Below are positions 18,765-29,124 of a stretch of 64,000 nt of DNA, one piece after another; the stretch's first letter is position 1, and each line of letters begins with the position of its first letter. Source of the stretch: Terracoccus sp. 273MFTsu3.1 (GTDB taxonomy: Bacteria; Actinomycetota; Actinomycetes; Actinomycetales; Dermatophilaceae); the NCBI RefSeq assembly GCF_000383675.1, contig NZ_KB911828.1, positions 50,152 to 114,151 of the forward strand, written 5' to 3'. The position numbers and the translations under genes were made by a program. The notes under the pieces were generated by a model. That model did no database searches and had not been told where the DNA came from. It saw only the letters and a program-made list of their open reading frames with translations.

Positions 18765-20894
18765 TCAGCCGCGCGCGTTGGCGACGCCGTCGGGCAGGAA
18801 GCGCGAACCGGTGACGGCCTCCGCGACGCCGGTCCGGTCGAGGAGCGGGGTGATGCCGCCGTTCCAGAACTGGAAGCCGGCGCCGGTGATCATCGCGAGG
18901 TCGATGTCCATCGGCGCCTGCGCGACACCCTCGTCGAGCATCCGTCGCGCCTCGTCGGCGAGCACGGTCAGGACGCGCTGGCGCACCTGGGCGAGGTCGA
19001 GCACGACCGGCTCGGCCGGCTTCTCGATGAGCTCCGCGACCTCGGGGTCGAGGACCGGACGGCCCGAGCTGAGGTCGTAGAACCCGCGCTTGCCGGCGGC
19101 GACGATCCGCTGGAGCGTCGGCGAGGCGTAGAAGCGGTCGGGGAACGCCCGGACCAGCGTCTCGCCGTTGTGCAGCGCGATGGCCGGCCCGACGAGGCCG
19201 ATGAGGACGAAGGGCGGCATCGGTGCCAGGCCGGCGAAGGCGCGGTCGACGACGTCGATCGGCGTCCCCTCGTCGAGGATCTTCGCGGCCTCGCCCATGA
19301 ACCGGCCGAGGAGTCGGTTGACGATGAACGACGGGCGGTCCGCGGCGCGGATGCACGTCTTCCTCAGCGCCTTCCCGACGGCGAAGGCCGTTGCGAGAGT
19401 GGGGTCGTCGGTGCGCTCGCCCGGGATGATCTCGAGCAGCGGCATGACGGCCACCGGGTTGAAGAAGTGGAAGCCGACGACGCGCTCCGGGTGCGAGAGC
19501 GTCGAGGCCATCTCGGCGATCGACAGGCTCGACGTGTTCGTCGCGAGCACGCACTCGGCCGACACCACGGCCTCGACCTCGGCGAAGACCTGCTGCTTGA
19601 CCGACATCTCCTCGAAGACCGCCTCGATGACGAAGTCGGCGTCGGCGAAGCCGTCCTTGCTCGTCGACCCGGACACGAGGGCCTTGTAGCGGTTCAGCCT
19701 GTCGGGGTTCAGCCGACCCTTCCCGGCGAGCTTGTCCAGCTCGGCGTGGACGTAGCCGACGCCCTTGGCGACTCGCTCGTCGTCGATGTCGGTGAGCACG
19801 ACCGGCACCTGGAGGCGCTGGATGAACAGGAGCGCGAGCTGGCTCGCCATGAGCCCGGCGCCGACGATGCCTACCTTCGTGACCTTCCGGGCGAGCTCCT
19901 TGTCGGGTGCCCCCGCAGGGCGCTTGGCGCGCTTCTGCACGAGGTCGAAGGCATAGAGGCCGGCGCGGAGCTCGTCGCTCATGAGCAGGTCGGCGAGCAC
20001 CTCGTCCTCGGCGGAGAAGCCCTCCTCGCGGGTCGCGGTGCGAGCGGCCGCGAGCAGGTCGAGGGCGGCATACGGGCTCCTGGCCTGCCGGCCGGTCTTG
20101 ACGTCGGCGAGGCCCTTGCCCTTGGCGATGGCGGCGTTCCACGCCGTCTCGTCGCGGTCGATCTCGGGACGCTCGACGGTGACGTCACCGGAGAGGACGC
20201 GAGCAGCCCAGGCGATCGACTCCTCGAGGAAGTCGGCCGGCTCGAAGAGGGCGTCGGCCATGCCGAGCCGGTACGCGTCGACCCCCTTGAGCATGCGGTT
20301 CTGGCTCAGCGGGTTGTCGATGACGACGGTGACGGCCTTCTCGACACCGATGAGGTTGGGCAGCATCCAGCAGCCGCCCCAGCCGGGGACGAGGCCGAGG
20401 AAGACCTCGGGCAGCGCGACGGCGGGCACTCCGGCGCTCATCGTCCGGTACGTCGCCGACAGTGCCAGCTCGACGCCACCGCCCATGGCAGCGCCGTTGA
20501 CGAAGGCGAACGTCGGGACCGGCAGGTCGGAGAAGGCGGCGTATGCCGCGTGGCCGGCCCGGGCGATCTCGAGCGCCTGGTCGCGCGACCCGATGAACGG
20601 CACGCCGGTGAGGTCGGCGCCGACGGCGAAGATGAACGGCTTGCCGGTGACGGCGACCGCGACGATCTCGCCGGCATCGGCGCGCTCCCGCAGCCGCGCG
20701 ATCGTCTGGGTCAGTCCGGCGATCGACTGGGGCCCGAAGGTGTTGGGCTTGGTGTGGTCGAAGCCGTTGTCGAGCGTGATGAGGGCGAGCGTGCCGCTCC
20801 CGCCCGGGAGGTCCACGTCGTGGACCGGCGTCCGGGTCACGACTTCGGACGCGAAATCGGCTGCAGCCGTGGGCTTCTCGGTCGTGGCGGTCAC
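18765..20894 (-). CDS. multifunctional enoyl-CoA hydratase/3-hydroxyacyl-CoA dehydrogenase (FadB/FadJ-like)
   Basis: 709 residues from GTG 20894, overlapping the thiolase stop as GTGA. The N-terminal crotonase domain has the oxyanion segment FVNGAAMGGGVELALSATY and the second Glu in VALPEVFLGLVPGWGG, matching the two catalytic Glu of FadB. From about residue 330 the dehydrogenase domain starts with VGIVGAGLMASQLAL, where the usual GxG motif reads GAGLMAS rather than GAGLMGS. VVGFHFFNPVAVMPLLEI carries the catalytic His. The pair with thiolase forms the trifunctional fatty acid beta-oxidation complex. Confidence 0.94.
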   Translation of the reverse strand: MTATTEKPTAAADFASEVVTRTPVHDVDLPGGSGTLALITLDNGFDHTKPNTFGPQSIAGLTQTIARLRERADAGEIVAVAVTGKPFIFAVGADLTGVPFIGSRDQALEIARAGHAAYAAFSDLPVPTFAFVNGAAMGGGVELALSATYRTMSAGVPAVALPEVFLGLVPGWGGCWMLPNLIGVEKAVTVVIDNPLSQNRMLKGVDAYRLGMADALFEPADFLEESIAWAARVLSGDVTVERPEIDRDETAWNAAIAKGKGLADVKTGRQARSPYAALDLLAAARTATREEGFSAEDEVLADLLMSDELRAGLYAFDLVQKRAKRPAGAPDKELARKVTKVGIVGAGLMASQLALLFIQRLQVPVVLTDIDDERVAKGVGYVHAELDKLAGKGRLNPDRLNRYKALVSGSTSKDGFADADFVIEAVFEEMSVKQQVFAEVEAVVSAECVLATNTSSLSIAEMASTLSHPERVVGFHFFNPVAVMPLLEIIPGERTDDPTLATAFAVGKALRKTCIRAADRPSFIVNRLLGRFMGEAAKILDEGTPIDVVDRAFAGLAPMPPFVLIGLVGPAIALHNGETLVRAFPDRFYASPTLQRIVAAGKRGFYDLSSGRPVLDPEVAELIEKPAEPVVLDLAQVRQRVLTVLADEARRMLDEGVAQAPMDIDLAMITGAGFQFWNGGITPLLDRTGVAEAVTGSRFLPDGVANARG

Positions 20895-22120
20895 GCGACG
20901 TCCTCCTTCTCGATCGAGGCGACGTAGTCCTCGTGGTGCGGGTTCTCCCAGATGACGGCACCGCCCATGCCGATGCCGATGCACATCGCGGTCAGGCCGT
21001 AGCGGACCTCGGGGTGCTCCTCGAACTGGCGGGCGAGCTGGGTCATGAGGCGCACGCCCGAGCTGGCCAGCGGGTGACCCGTGGCGATGGCTCCGCCGTA
21101 CTCGTTGACGCGCGGGTCGTCGTCGGCGATGCCGAAGTGGTCGAGGAACGCGAGCACCTGGACGGCGAACGCCTCGTTGAGCTCGAAGAGGCCGATGTCG
21201 CCGATGGTGAGGCCCGCCTTGGCGAGAGCCTTCTCGGTGGCCGGGACCGGACCGACGCCCATGACCTCGGGCTCGACACCGACGAACGAGAAGGACACGA
21301 GGCGCATCCGGACCGGCAGGCCGAGCTCGGTGGCGGCCGCCTCGGAGGCGAGCAGGCACGCGGTCGCACCGTCGTTGAGCCCGGCCGCGTTGCCCGCGGT
21401 GACGTTGCCGTGCGCGCGGAACGGCGTCTTGAGCTGGCCGAGGTCCTCGACGGTCGTGCCGGGACGCGGTGGCTCGTCGGCGGTGGCCAGGCCCCAGCCC
21501 AGCTCGGCGTGGCGCGTCGCGACCGTGACGAGGTCGCGCTGGATCTTGCCGTCGGCGTACGCCCGGGCGAGCTTGTCCTGGCTGCCCACGGCGAAGGCGT
21601 CGGAGCGCTGCTTCGTCAGCTGCGGGAAGCGGTCGTGGAGGTTCTCGGCCGTCTTGCCCATGACGAGGGCGTCGGGGTCGACGATCTTCTCGGACACGAT
21701 GCGCGGGTTGGGGTCGACGCCCTCGCCCATGGGGTGACGGCCCATGTGCTCGACACCGCCGGCGATGGCGATGTCGTAGGCACCGAACGCGATCGAGCTC
21801 GCGGTGTTCGTCACCGCCGTCATCGCGCCGGCGCACATGCGGTCGACGGAGTAGCCGGGCGTCGTGTCGGGCAGGCCCGAGAGCAGCGCCGCCGTGCGGC
21901 CGAGGGTGAGGCCCTGGTCGCCGATCTGGGTGGTCGCGGCGATGGCGACCTCCTCGACCTTGTCCTTGGGCAGGTTGGGGTTGCGGTGCAGCAGCTCGCG
22001 GATGCACCGGATGACGAGGTCGTCGGCGCGGGTCTGGGCGTACATGCCCTTGTCTCCGGCCTTGCCGAACGGCGTCCGGACGCCGTCGACGAAGACGACC
22101 TCATTGAGTGCGCGGGGCAC
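20891..22120 (-). CDS. acetyl-CoA C-acyltransferase (thiolase, FadA-like)
   Basis: 409 residues. The GTG at 22120 has GGGAGG four bases upstream; longer in-frame extension to 22246 lacks family similarity. The acyl-accepting Cys is about residue 96 in SVDRMCAGAM. The GGAIATGHPLASSG His and the MCIGIGMGG Cys near the C-terminus complete the thiolase triad. It cleaves 3-oxoacyl-CoA in fatty acid oxidation and is coupled by a 4-bp overlap to the following FadB-like gene. Confidence 0.95.
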   Translation of the reverse strand: MPRALNEVVFVDGVRTPFGKAGDKGMYAQTRADDLVIRCIRELLHRNPNLPKDKVEEVAIAATTQIGDQGLTLGRTAALLSGLPDTTPGYSVDRMCAGAMTAVTNTASSIAFGAYDIAIAGGVEHMGRHPMGEGVDPNPRIVSEKIVDPDALVMGKTAENLHDRFPQLTKQRSDAFAVGSQDKLARAYADGKIQRDLVTVATRHAELGWGLATADEPPRPGTTVEDLGQLKTPFRAHGNVTAGNAAGLNDGATACLLASEAAATELGLPVRMRLVSFSFVGVEPEVMGVGPVPATEKALAKAGLTIGDIGLFELNEAFAVQVLAFLDHFGIADDDPRVNEYGGAIATGHPLASSGVRLMTQLARQFEEHPEVRYGLTAMCIGIGMGGAVIWENPHHEDYVASIEKEDVA

Positions 22121-22300
22121 GGTGCCTCCCAGTGGATCGAGGGTGATCGCGATGGATCGGGGGTCGGTGGCCGGCTCGGACACCGGCGTCGGGCCGCGGC
22201 AGCGCGCGGCCTCCTCGATACTACTTCTCGGTAACTTCCCGGCCAACGGGCCTCCGGGTGACCATCCTCACGACGGCCCGCGACTGCGAGGGCGCACCCC

Positions 22301-23590
22301 TCAGGCGGGAGGGTTCTCGGTGCAGGCGAGGGAGATGAGCGGCGCGGTGATCGTCGTCTGCCAGCGACGGGCACCCATGGTCGTGAGCGCCTCGGCGACC
22401 TCGGCGGTCGACGGCGCGGCCGGGCCCTCCCAGAGGAAGCGCCGCAGCAGGTCGGGGGTCAGGAGGTTCTCGACCGGCACGGCGAGCTCCTCGGAGATCG
22501 CCCCGAGCAGCTCCCGGGCGCGGGCCAGCCGGGCGGCGGCGACGGGGTCGCGGTCGGCCCACGCCTTGGGGGGCGGCGGGCCGCTCGGCGGGAGGGCCAG
22601 GACGGGCAGGTCCTCCTCGGGCAGCGCGAGAGCGCGCGCCACGACCTCGATGATCGCCTCCTGGTGGCGGCGAACCGAGCGCGCCAGGCGGGGCTCCGCG
22701 GAGCCCACGGTGCGCGGTGGCTTCGTCGCCCGCTGGTTGGCGATGGCGATCTCGCTGATCGCGGCATCGGGCAGGACCCGTCCGGGGGAGGTGTCGCGCT
22801 GCTGGGCAACGGCGTCGCGCCAGAGCCACAGCTCGCGCACGATGGCCAGACCACGTCGGCCACGCACCTTGTGCATGCCCGACGTGCGCCGCCACGGGTC
22901 GACGCGCGGCTCGGGGCCGGTGAAGTCGAGCAGGTGGTCGAACTCCTCGGCGGCCCAGGCCGCCTTGCCCTGCGAGGCGAGCTCGGCGGCCACCGCGTCA
23001 CGGAGGTCGACGAGCACCTCGACGTCGAGGGCGGCATACCGCAGCCACGGCTCGGGCAGGGGGCGCACCGACCAGTCGACGGCCGAGTGCTCCTTGGCGA
23101 GCTGGAGTCCGAGGTAGTGCTCGACCATGGCGCCGAGCCCGACCCGGGGGAGGCCGGCCAGCCGACCGCCGAGCTCGGTGTCGAAGAGCGTCTGCGGGTG
23201 CAGCCCGACCTCGGCGAGGCACGGGAGGTCCTGGGTGGCCGCGTGCAGGATCCACTCGGCGTCACCGATGGCCTCACCGACGGGGGAGAGGTCGGGGCAG
23301 GCGATGGGGTCGATGAGCCAGGACCCGGACCCCTCGCGCCGGATCTGCACGAGATAGGCACGCTGTCCGTAGCGGTAGCCCGACGCCCGCTCGGCGTCGA
23401 TGCCGACGGGCCCGGTGCCGCTCGCGATGGCCTCGGCGGCGCGCATCAGGGTGCGCTGGTCGACGACGACGTCGGGCACCCCGTCGCGGGGGTGGGTCAG
23501 TGGGACGAGCTCGGGGACGACGTCGGGTGCGAGGTCGGCGGCCTGGTCGTCGTCGAGGTCGTCGGCGGGCTCGTTCGGCTCTGCCGTCAC
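22301..23590 (-). CDS. rnd: ribonuclease D with HRDC domain
   Basis: 429 residues from GTG 23590, overlapping the DUF3000 stop as GTGA. The DEDDy 3'-5' exonuclease domain shows VGIDAERASG (Asp and Glu), HAATQDLPCL (Asp) and YAALDVEVL (Tyr and Asp). HRDC-like helical regions follow from about residue 225. RNase D trims the 3' ends of tRNA and other stable RNAs. The N-terminal 25 residues are acidic and probably disordered. Pairing with a DUF3000 gene is usual in actinobacteria. Confidence 0.93.
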   Translation of the reverse strand: MTAEPNEPADDLDDDQAADLAPDVVPELVPLTHPRDGVPDVVVDQRTLMRAAEAIASGTGPVGIDAERASGYRYGQRAYLVQIRREGSGSWLIDPIACPDLSPVGEAIGDAEWILHAATQDLPCLAEVGLHPQTLFDTELGGRLAGLPRVGLGAMVEHYLGLQLAKEHSAVDWSVRPLPEPWLRYAALDVEVLVDLRDAVAAELASQGKAAWAAEEFDHLLDFTGPEPRVDPWRRTSGMHKVRGRRGLAIVRELWLWRDAVAQQRDTSPGRVLPDAAISEIAIANQRATKPPRTVGSAEPRLARSVRRHQEAIIEVVARALALPEEDLPVLALPPSGPPPPKAWADRDPVAAARLARARELLGAISEELAVPVENLLTPDLLRRFLWEGPAAPSTAEVAEALTTMGARRWQTTITAPLISLACTENPPA

Positions 23591-24171
23591 CGGCGCTGCC
23601 CCGGCAGGGGGACGACGCCGTCGGGCAGGGGCGGGATGCCGGCGATGGTGCAGAGCATGTCGGCCCAGGCTCGCAGGTGGTCCGTGGCGTCGCCGCCGAC
23701 CGGGGTCCACGAGGCGCGGATCTCCATCTCGACGCTCGCCTCGCGGTCGGCGAGACCCGCGAAGCTCTCGCTGACCACGCGGGTCACCGTGCCTGCCTCG
23801 GCGGTCCACCCGAGGTTGCGGTTGGCCAGCGAGTCGGTCAGCCACGACCACCCGACCGCCCCGAGCATGGGGTCTCCGGCGAGCTCGGGCTCGAGCTCGG
23901 CCCGCGCGAAGGTGACGATGCGCCACTGGCCGTCCCACGTGTCGGGGGCTGCCGGGTCGTGCAGGAGGACGAAGCGTCCGGTCGCGAGGTCGTCGTCGGG
24001 GTCGGCGACGTCGATGACGTCGGCGGTCAGGGCTGCGGCATACGGGGCGATGCGCGTCGGCGCCGGCACCTCGGTCAACCGCACCTCGGAGCGCAGACGG
24101 ACGTCTCGCAGGGCGCTGAGCGTCCTGGCGAAGACCGCGCCGTGGTTGCCCGGCAACGTTCGCGTGTGCAC
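23587..24171 (-). CDS. DUF3000 family protein
   Basis: 194 residues from GTG 24171; an upstream in-frame start at 24243 would add a non-conserved, Arg-rich stretch. Features include VFARTLSALRDVRLRSEV, a WDGQWRIVTFARAELEPELAG block and GWSWLTDSLA. This matches the actinobacterial DUF3000 family as I remember it. No catalytic motif or membrane segment is visible and no function is known. It is coupled to rnd by overlapping stop and start and diverges from hemE. Confidence 0.85.
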   Translation of the reverse strand: MHTRTLPGNHGAVFARTLSALRDVRLRSEVRLTEVPAPTRIAPYAAALTADVIDVADPDDDLATGRFVLLHDPAAPDTWDGQWRIVTFARAELEPELAGDPMLGAVGWSWLTDSLANRNLGWTAEAGTVTRVVSESFAGLADREASVEMEIRASWTPVGGDATDHLRAWADMLCTIAGIPPLPDGVVPLPGQRR

Positions 24172-24266
24172 CAGATGAGGGTATGCCGGAGTCGGGCGAT
24201 CTGTCCTCAGGGCGCGCCGGAAGCGCGTGGCGCGGGGGCACACGCCTGCCGTGGCAGGATTGACCG

Positions 24267-25319
24267 GTGCCGACCACTGCCCCGCCCGCCACCCGCCAGA
24301 GCGATCTCGTCCGCGCTGCGCGCCGCGAGTCGGTGACCCGTACGCCGGTCTGGTTCATGCGTCAGGCCGGTCGCTCGCTGCCGGAGTACCGCGCCGTCCG
24401 CGAGGGCATCCCGATGCTCGAGTCGTGCATGCGCCCCGAGCTCGTCACTGAGATCACGCTCCAGCCCGTCCGCCGGCACGGCGTCGACGCCGCCATCTTC
24501 TTCAGCGACATCGTCGTACCGCTCAAGGCCATCGGCGTCGACCTCGACATCGTCCCCGGGGTGGGGCCCGTCGTGGCGCGCCCGATCCGCACCGCGGCCG
24601 ATCTCGACCAGCTCGTCCCCCTGACGCCCGAGCACGTGCCCTTCATCACCGAGGCCGTGGGCCAGCTCGTCCGTGAGCTCGGTGACGTCCCGCTCATCGG
24701 CTTCGCAGGAGCGCCCTTCACCCTCGCGTCCTACCTCGTCGAGGGTGGGCCCTCGAAGAACCACGAGAAGACCAAGGCGCTCATGCACGGCGACCCCGAG
24801 CTGTGGGACGCCCTGTGCGCCAGACTCGCCCAGATCTCGGGCGAGTTCCTCCGCGTGCAGGCGCAGGCCGGCGCGAGCGCCGTCCAGCTCTTCGACTCGT
24901 GGGCCGGCGCCCTGTCGAAGGCCGACTACGCCGCGCGCGCCATGCCGCACTCGTCGGTCGCGCTCGCGGCCGTCGTGGACCTCGACGTCCCCCGCATCCA
25001 CTTCGGCGTCGGCACGGGCGAGCTGCTCGGACTCATGGGAGAGGCCGGCGCCGAGGTCGTCGGTGTCGACTACCGCGTGTCGCTCACCGACGCCGTGGAG
25101 CGCCTCGGGCCGAGGTATGCCGTCCAGGGCAACCTCGACCCCGCCCTGCTCTTCGCGCCGTGGGACGCCCTCGAACGCCGCGTCCGGGAGATCGTCGAGG
25201 AGGGACGCCGCGCGCCGGGCCACATCTTCAACCTCGGACACGGCGTCCTGCCCACCGTGGACCCCGACGTGCTGACCCGGGTGACCGCGCTCGTCCACGA
25301 GTGCTCGAGCCGCCGATGA
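24267..25319 (+). CDS. hemE: uroporphyrinogen III decarboxylase
   Basis: 350 residues from a GTG start. It converts uroporphyrinogen III to coproporphyrinogen III in the cytoplasm. The two family signatures are present: [14 protein letters not shown] near residue 30 and [17 protein letters not shown] near 145. The catalytic Asp is in [11 protein letters not shown]. It overlaps the following murJ-type gene by ATGA. The genes for the next haem steps, cgoX and chdC, lie 4-6 kb downstream on the same strand but are not contiguous. Confidence 0.97.
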   Translation: MPTTAPPATRQSDLVRAARRESVTRTPVWFMRQAGRSLPEYRAVREGIPMLESCMRPELVTEITLQPVRRHGVDAAIFFSDIVVPLKAIGVDLDIVPGVGPVVARPIRTAADLDQLVPLTPEHVPFITEAVGQLVRELGDVPLIGFAGAPFTLASYLVEGGPSKNHEKTKALMHGDPELWDALCARLAQISGEFLRVQAQAGASAVQLFDSWAGALSKADYAARAMPHSSVALAAVVDLDVPRIHFGVGTGELLGLMGEAGAEVVGVDYRVSLTDAVERLGPRYAVQGNLDPALLFAPWDALERRVREIVEEGRRAPGHIFNLGHGVLPTVDPDVLTRVTALVHECSSRR

Positions 25320-27001
25320 CGACGGCGGCACCGTCAGTCGCTCGCTCCAGCCTCACCATGCTCGGTGGGTCGGTGGCATCGCGCGTGCTCGGGGTCGTGC
25401 GCAATGGCCTCATCACCGCGATCATCGGCGCCCAGCTGGCCGGTGACGCCTTCTCCCTGGCCAACACCCTGCCCAACGTGCTCTACGTCCTCGCGGCCGG
25501 CGGCATCCTCAACGCGGTGCTCATCCCGTCGCTCGCGCGGGCGATGAAGCTCGAGGACGGCGGCCAGGAGTTCACCGACCGCGTCATCACGGTGGCGCTC
25601 GCGGCGATGGCCGTCATCACGGTCGTCGTCATGGCCGCCGCCGGGGGGTTCGTCTGGCTGCTGGCCCGCAACTCGTCACCGGACTTCAAGGACCTCGCGC
25701 TCGCGTTCTCGCTCATCTGCCTGCCGCAGATCTTCTTCTACGGGCTCTTCGCCCTGCTCGGCCAGATCCTCAACGCACGCGGCCAGTTCGCTGCCTTCGC
25801 GTGGGCGCCGTTCATCGCCAACGTCGTGGCCGTCTCCGGGCTCGTGCTCTTCCTCGTGGTCTTCCCGAAGAACGCACCCCTCGGAGCCCCCGGGCGCGAC
25901 CGCCCGCGGGACCCGTCCGAGTGGACGGGCCCGATGATCTGGCTCTTCGCCGGGTCGGCGACGCTCTCCGTCGTCGTCCAGGCGCTGTCCCTCGTGCCCG
26001 CACTGCGTCGCACCGGGTTCCGCTACCGGCCGCGCTGGGGCCTGCGCGGTGTCGGCCTCGGCGGCGTCAGCAGGCTCGCCCTCTGGGCCTTCGGTGGGCT
26101 GGCGGTGTCGCAGATCGGCTTCTTCATCAGCCAGGGTGTCCTCAACAACGCGACCGCCTCGGCCACGACGCTCGGGCTGGAGCAGGCGGCACGCGGCCCG
26201 GCGGCATACGCCATCGCGTTCACGCTCTTCATGCTGCCGCACGCGTTCATCACGGTCTCGATCATCACCGCGCTCTTCCCGCGCTTCTCGGCGGCTGCAG
26301 CGTCCGACGACACGGCGAGCCTGCGTCGGGACTTCCGCACCGGCCTGACGATGCCGCTCGTGGCCAACGTGCCGATCATGGTGTTGGTCATCGTGCTCGC
26401 CGACCCCATCGTGGCGCTGCTCAACCCCGGCATCGACCCCCGCTCGGTCGAGGTCTCCGCCAGCGTCCTCATCATCATGATCCTCGGGCTCGTCCCGTTC
26501 GGGCTCGACCTGCTCTGCTACCGGATGTTCTTCGCTCTCGAGGACGGCAAGCCCACCGTCATCATGCAGGTGCTCCTGACCGGGATCAGCGCGCTGGCAG
26601 GCGTCGTGACCCTCTTCATCAACCCGGTCTGGGCCATCGGTGTCATGGCGATGGGCCAGACGGTGGGCAACGTCGTCAGCTCCATGGTCGGCCTCTTCCT
26701 GCTGCGCCGGCGCATCGGGAGGCTCGGCCTCGGGTCGGGGCTCATCACGGCGTCGCGCGTCGGCCTCGCCGCCGCGGTCGCCGGCGTCGTCGCCTGGGGT
26801 GTCACCCAGGTGCTCGACCCGATCACCGGATCCGTGGTCGAGGGGTCGACCTCGGCCGTCAAGCGGATGTTCGCCAGCGCGCTGGAGATCGGCCTCGTCG
26901 GTCTCGTCTTCTTCGTCATCTACCTCGGCATCGCCCACGCCATGCACGTGCGCGAGGTGCGGCAGGTCGGCGACATGGTCCGTCGACGGCTCGGTCGCTG
27001 A
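25316..27001 (+). CDS. murJ: lipid II flippase MurJ/MviN family membrane protein
   Basis: 561 residues from ATG 25316, overlapping the hemE stop. About 14 membrane segments are evident, as in the MOP superfamily. The conserved N-terminal stretch [20 protein letters not shown] and the [21 protein letters not shown] segment are MurJ-like. MurJ-family proteins move lipid-linked peptidoglycan precursor across the membrane. Actinobacteria often carry more than one paralogue, and the one next to the genome's trxB/parA region is usually the essential one, so this copy may be a second version. Confidence 0.85.
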   Translation: MTTAAPSVARSSLTMLGGSVASRVLGVVRNGLITAIIGAQLAGDAFSLANTLPNVLYVLAAGGILNAVLIPSLARAMKLEDGGQEFTDRVITVALAAMAVITVVVMAAAGGFVWLLARNSSPDFKDLALAFSLICLPQIFFYGLFALLGQILNARGQFAAFAWAPFIANVVAVSGLVLFLVVFPKNAPLGAPGRDRPRDPSEWTGPMIWLFAGSATLSVVVQALSLVPALRRTGFRYRPRWGLRGVGLGGVSRLALWAFGGLAVSQIGFFISQGVLNNATASATTLGLEQAARGPAAYAIAFTLFMLPHAFITVSIITALFPRFSAAAASDDTASLRRDFRTGLTMPLVANVPIMVLVIVLADPIVALLNPGIDPRSVEVSASVLIIMILGLVPFGLDLLCYRMFFALEDGKPTVIMQVLLTGISALAGVVTLFINPVWAIGVMAMGQTVGNVVSSMVGLFLLRRRIGRLGLGSGLITASRVGLAAAVAGVVAWGVTQVLDPITGSVVEGSTSAVKRMFASALEIGLVGLVFFVIYLGIAHAMHVREVRQVGDMVRRRLGR

Positions 27002-27042
27002 CCGAGCCGCCGACGGCCTCTCACGGCTCTCGCCGCTGTGCG

Positions 27043-28191
27043 TCAGTCGTCCGTCGTGGAGGCGGACGCCGAGACCGGCGCCCCCGCGGGCTGCGGGGCC
27101 GGGCCGACGGCGGTGACGGGGCCACCGGTGGGGGAGGCCGCGACTGGCGTGCCCGCGGTGCGGCGACGCCACAGGCGCAGGCCGAGCAACGTCAGCGGCA
27201 CGAGCACGACGAGCCAGGGCAGCAGCGCCGCGAGCCCGGTGAGGATGACGGTGAGGGAGCCGAGGAAGCTCTCCCACGCGGTGCGCAGCCCACCGCCGAG
27301 TCCGCTCCCGGTCTGCACGGGCGCCGTCGCGTCGGTCCACAGGGTCACGGTGACGTCGCTCGTCGTCGTCATCGCGTCGAGCTGGGCCAGCCGTTGGGTC
27401 AGGGAGTCCAGGTCGGCCTGGCGACGGCTCAGCTCGCCCTCGAGGGTGATGACCTGCTGGAGGTCCGTCGTCTTGGTGAGCAGGGCACGCACGCGGTTGA
27501 TCCCGTCCTGCATCGGCTCGATGCGCGCCTTGGTGTCGACATACGTGTCGGTGACGTCCTGGGACTGCGACGAGCGGTAGGACACCGACCCGATCTTCGA
27601 CAGCTGCGTCAGCACGTCGTCGAGGGTCTTTGCCGGGACGCTGAGCACCATCCGCGCCTCGTCGACGCCGACGGCCGGTAGGGAGGATCCCGACTCGAGG
27701 CGGGGATCGACGCCGCCCGGTCCGGTCGGACCACCCGTGGGGTCGACCGAGGTCACGACGTTCTCGGAGGTCACCTGGCCCCCGGCGTCCGTGGCGATGA
27801 CGCGGGCCCGAGCCGCTGACCCGGTGAGGTCGGTGACCTTGATGCCGAGCCACGCGGAGCGCGCGATCTTCGGCTCGACGACCGCTATCGACCCGGCGAC
27901 GCCGGACCCGAGCGTGCCCGTGTCTGCGGCGGGAGCCTTGGCTCCGGCAGAGGCGTCGGGCTGCGGTGCGAGGTCCTGGCCAACCACGCCGTTGCCCGTC
28001 ACGGCACCGCGACTCGACTCCCCGCCGGAGGTCGCGGAAGAGGACGATGAGGATGAGGCGCTGTGAAGGGCCCTGAGCCCCAGAGGTATCGACAGTGCGA
28101 GCACGGCGAGGGCCACCACGACCACGGCGAGGAGTCGTCGCCGGGCGGGTGGGAGCTGAGCGAGACGCGGCAGGTGTGGGGTGGCGGTCAT
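27043..28191 (-). CDS. DUF4349 family membrane-anchored protein
   Basis: 382 residues. An N-terminal membrane segment (about 20-40) is followed by a Ser-rich, low-complexity linker. The DUF4349 core (about 105-300) contains ARSAWLGIKVTDL, a SVPAKTLDDVLTQLSKIG block and a predicted coiled coil (LQQVITLEGELSRRQADLDS). A second membrane region lies near 305-345 with a cytoplasmic C-tail. Function is unknown; the architecture suggests an extracytoplasmic domain held by two membrane anchors. It converges on the murJ-type gene. Confidence 0.85.
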   Translation of the reverse strand: MTATPHLPRLAQLPPARRRLLAVVVVALAVLALSIPLGLRALHSASSSSSSSATSGGESSRGAVTGNGVVGQDLAPQPDASAGAKAPAADTGTLGSGVAGSIAVVEPKIARSAWLGIKVTDLTGSAARARVIATDAGGQVTSENVVTSVDPTGGPTGPGGVDPRLESGSSLPAVGVDEARMVLSVPAKTLDDVLTQLSKIGSVSYRSSQSQDVTDTYVDTKARIEPMQDGINRVRALLTKTTDLQQVITLEGELSRRQADLDSLTQRLAQLDAMTTTSDVTVTLWTDATAPVQTGSGLGGGLRTAWESFLGSLTVILTGLAALLPWLVVLVPLTLLGLRLWRRRTAGTPVAASPTGGPVTAVGPAPQPAGAPVSASASTTDD

Positions 28192-28336
28192 GGCGAGCCT
28201 TTCGACGGGTCGCCTCCCGTGCCGTACCTGGTGGCGGTGCTGTGGTGCGCACGGGGTGTGTGGCGACGTCCCTTGTCACCAGAGACACGCGGGCGGGGCC
28301 GATCGTTGCGCCGCGTCCGGTGGGATCGGCCGTGGG

Positions 28337-29056
28337 TCAGACCTGCTCGCGGCCGGGGCCACGGCGGACCCGTCGCACGACGAGCCACCCGACGAGCACC
28401 GCCACACCGACGTAGACGACCCAGTCGAGGACCGCCGAGTAGCGGTCGACGAGCTCGTAGCGCGAGCCGAGCACCCAGCCGAGCCCGATGAGCAGACCGT
28501 TCCACAGGGCACTGCCCGCGACGGTGAAGGCGGTGAACCGTGCCAGTGGCATGTGGACCGCGCCGGCGGGCAGGGAGACCAGGCTGCGGACACCCGGGAC
28601 GAGCCGCCCGAAGAAGATCGACCGGCGACCGTGGTCGGCGAACCATGCCGTCGCGCGCTCGACGTCGTGACGGTCGACGAGCGGCAGCCGGGCCACGACG
28701 GAGACAGCCCGGTCCTGGCCGAGCCGAGCAGCCAGGAGGTAGAGCGTCAGCGCGCCGAGGTAGGAGCCGAGGGTGCTCGTGACGAGCAGCAACCCCAGAC
28801 CGAGCTGGCCCTGCCGGGCGATGAAGCCGGAGAGCGGGAGCACGACCTCGCTCGGGAGGGGTGGGATGACGGTCTCGAGGAACGCCAGGGCGCCGACACC
28901 CCACTCACCGAGGGCCTGGATGACGCGGTAGGCGATCCCGACGAGTCCGGAGAGCTCCGCGGTGGGCTGGGCGGCGGTGTGGGCGACGGGCTGAGCGGCG
29001 GCGTGGGCGATTGGCTGGGCGACGGGCTGGGTGACGGGCAGCGCGAGCGTGCTCAT
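28337..29056 (-). CDS. DedA family membrane protein with repetitive N-terminal extension
   Basis: 239 residues from ATG 29056; a GTG nine bases upstream is an alternative. The DedA/SNARE-associated core is clear: FLETVIPPLPSEVVLPLSGF, GSYLGALTLYLLAARLG, and FFGRLVPGVRSLVSLPAG. Four or five membrane segments are seen. DedA relatives translocate or recycle phospholipid and undecaprenyl-phosphate carriers. The first 38 residues are an imperfect repeat of AQPxAH-type units that normal DedA proteins lack, perhaps from local DNA expansion at 28960-29040. Confidence 0.88.
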   Translation of the reverse strand: MSTLALPVTQPVAQPIAHAAAQPVAHTAAQPTAELSGLVGIAYRVIQALGEWGVGALAFLETVIPPLPSEVVLPLSGFIARQGQLGLGLLLVTSTLGSYLGALTLYLLAARLGQDRAVSVVARLPLVDRHDVERATAWFADHGRRSIFFGRLVPGVRSLVSLPAGAVHMPLARFTAFTVAGSALWNGLLIGLGWVLGSRYELVDRYSAVLDWVVYVGVAVLVGWLVVRRVRRGPGREQV

Positions 29057-29124
29057 GCGTTCCACGTTCCCTCACCGGTCGGGTCCCCGCCAAACCGCCG
29101 GGGCCGGGATGGGAGAGTGGCGCC

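Noticed and set aside
17067..20927. 1286-codon open frame on the plus strand
   Set aside because: Lies antisense to the XRE-MurA and FadB-like genes, crosses two hairpins, and has the Asp/Glu/Arg/Val-rich composition of a high-G+C shadow frame.
25676..28288. 870-codon open frame on the minus strand
   Set aside because: Antisense to the MurJ-type gene and out of frame with the DUF4349 gene; composition is that of a shadow.
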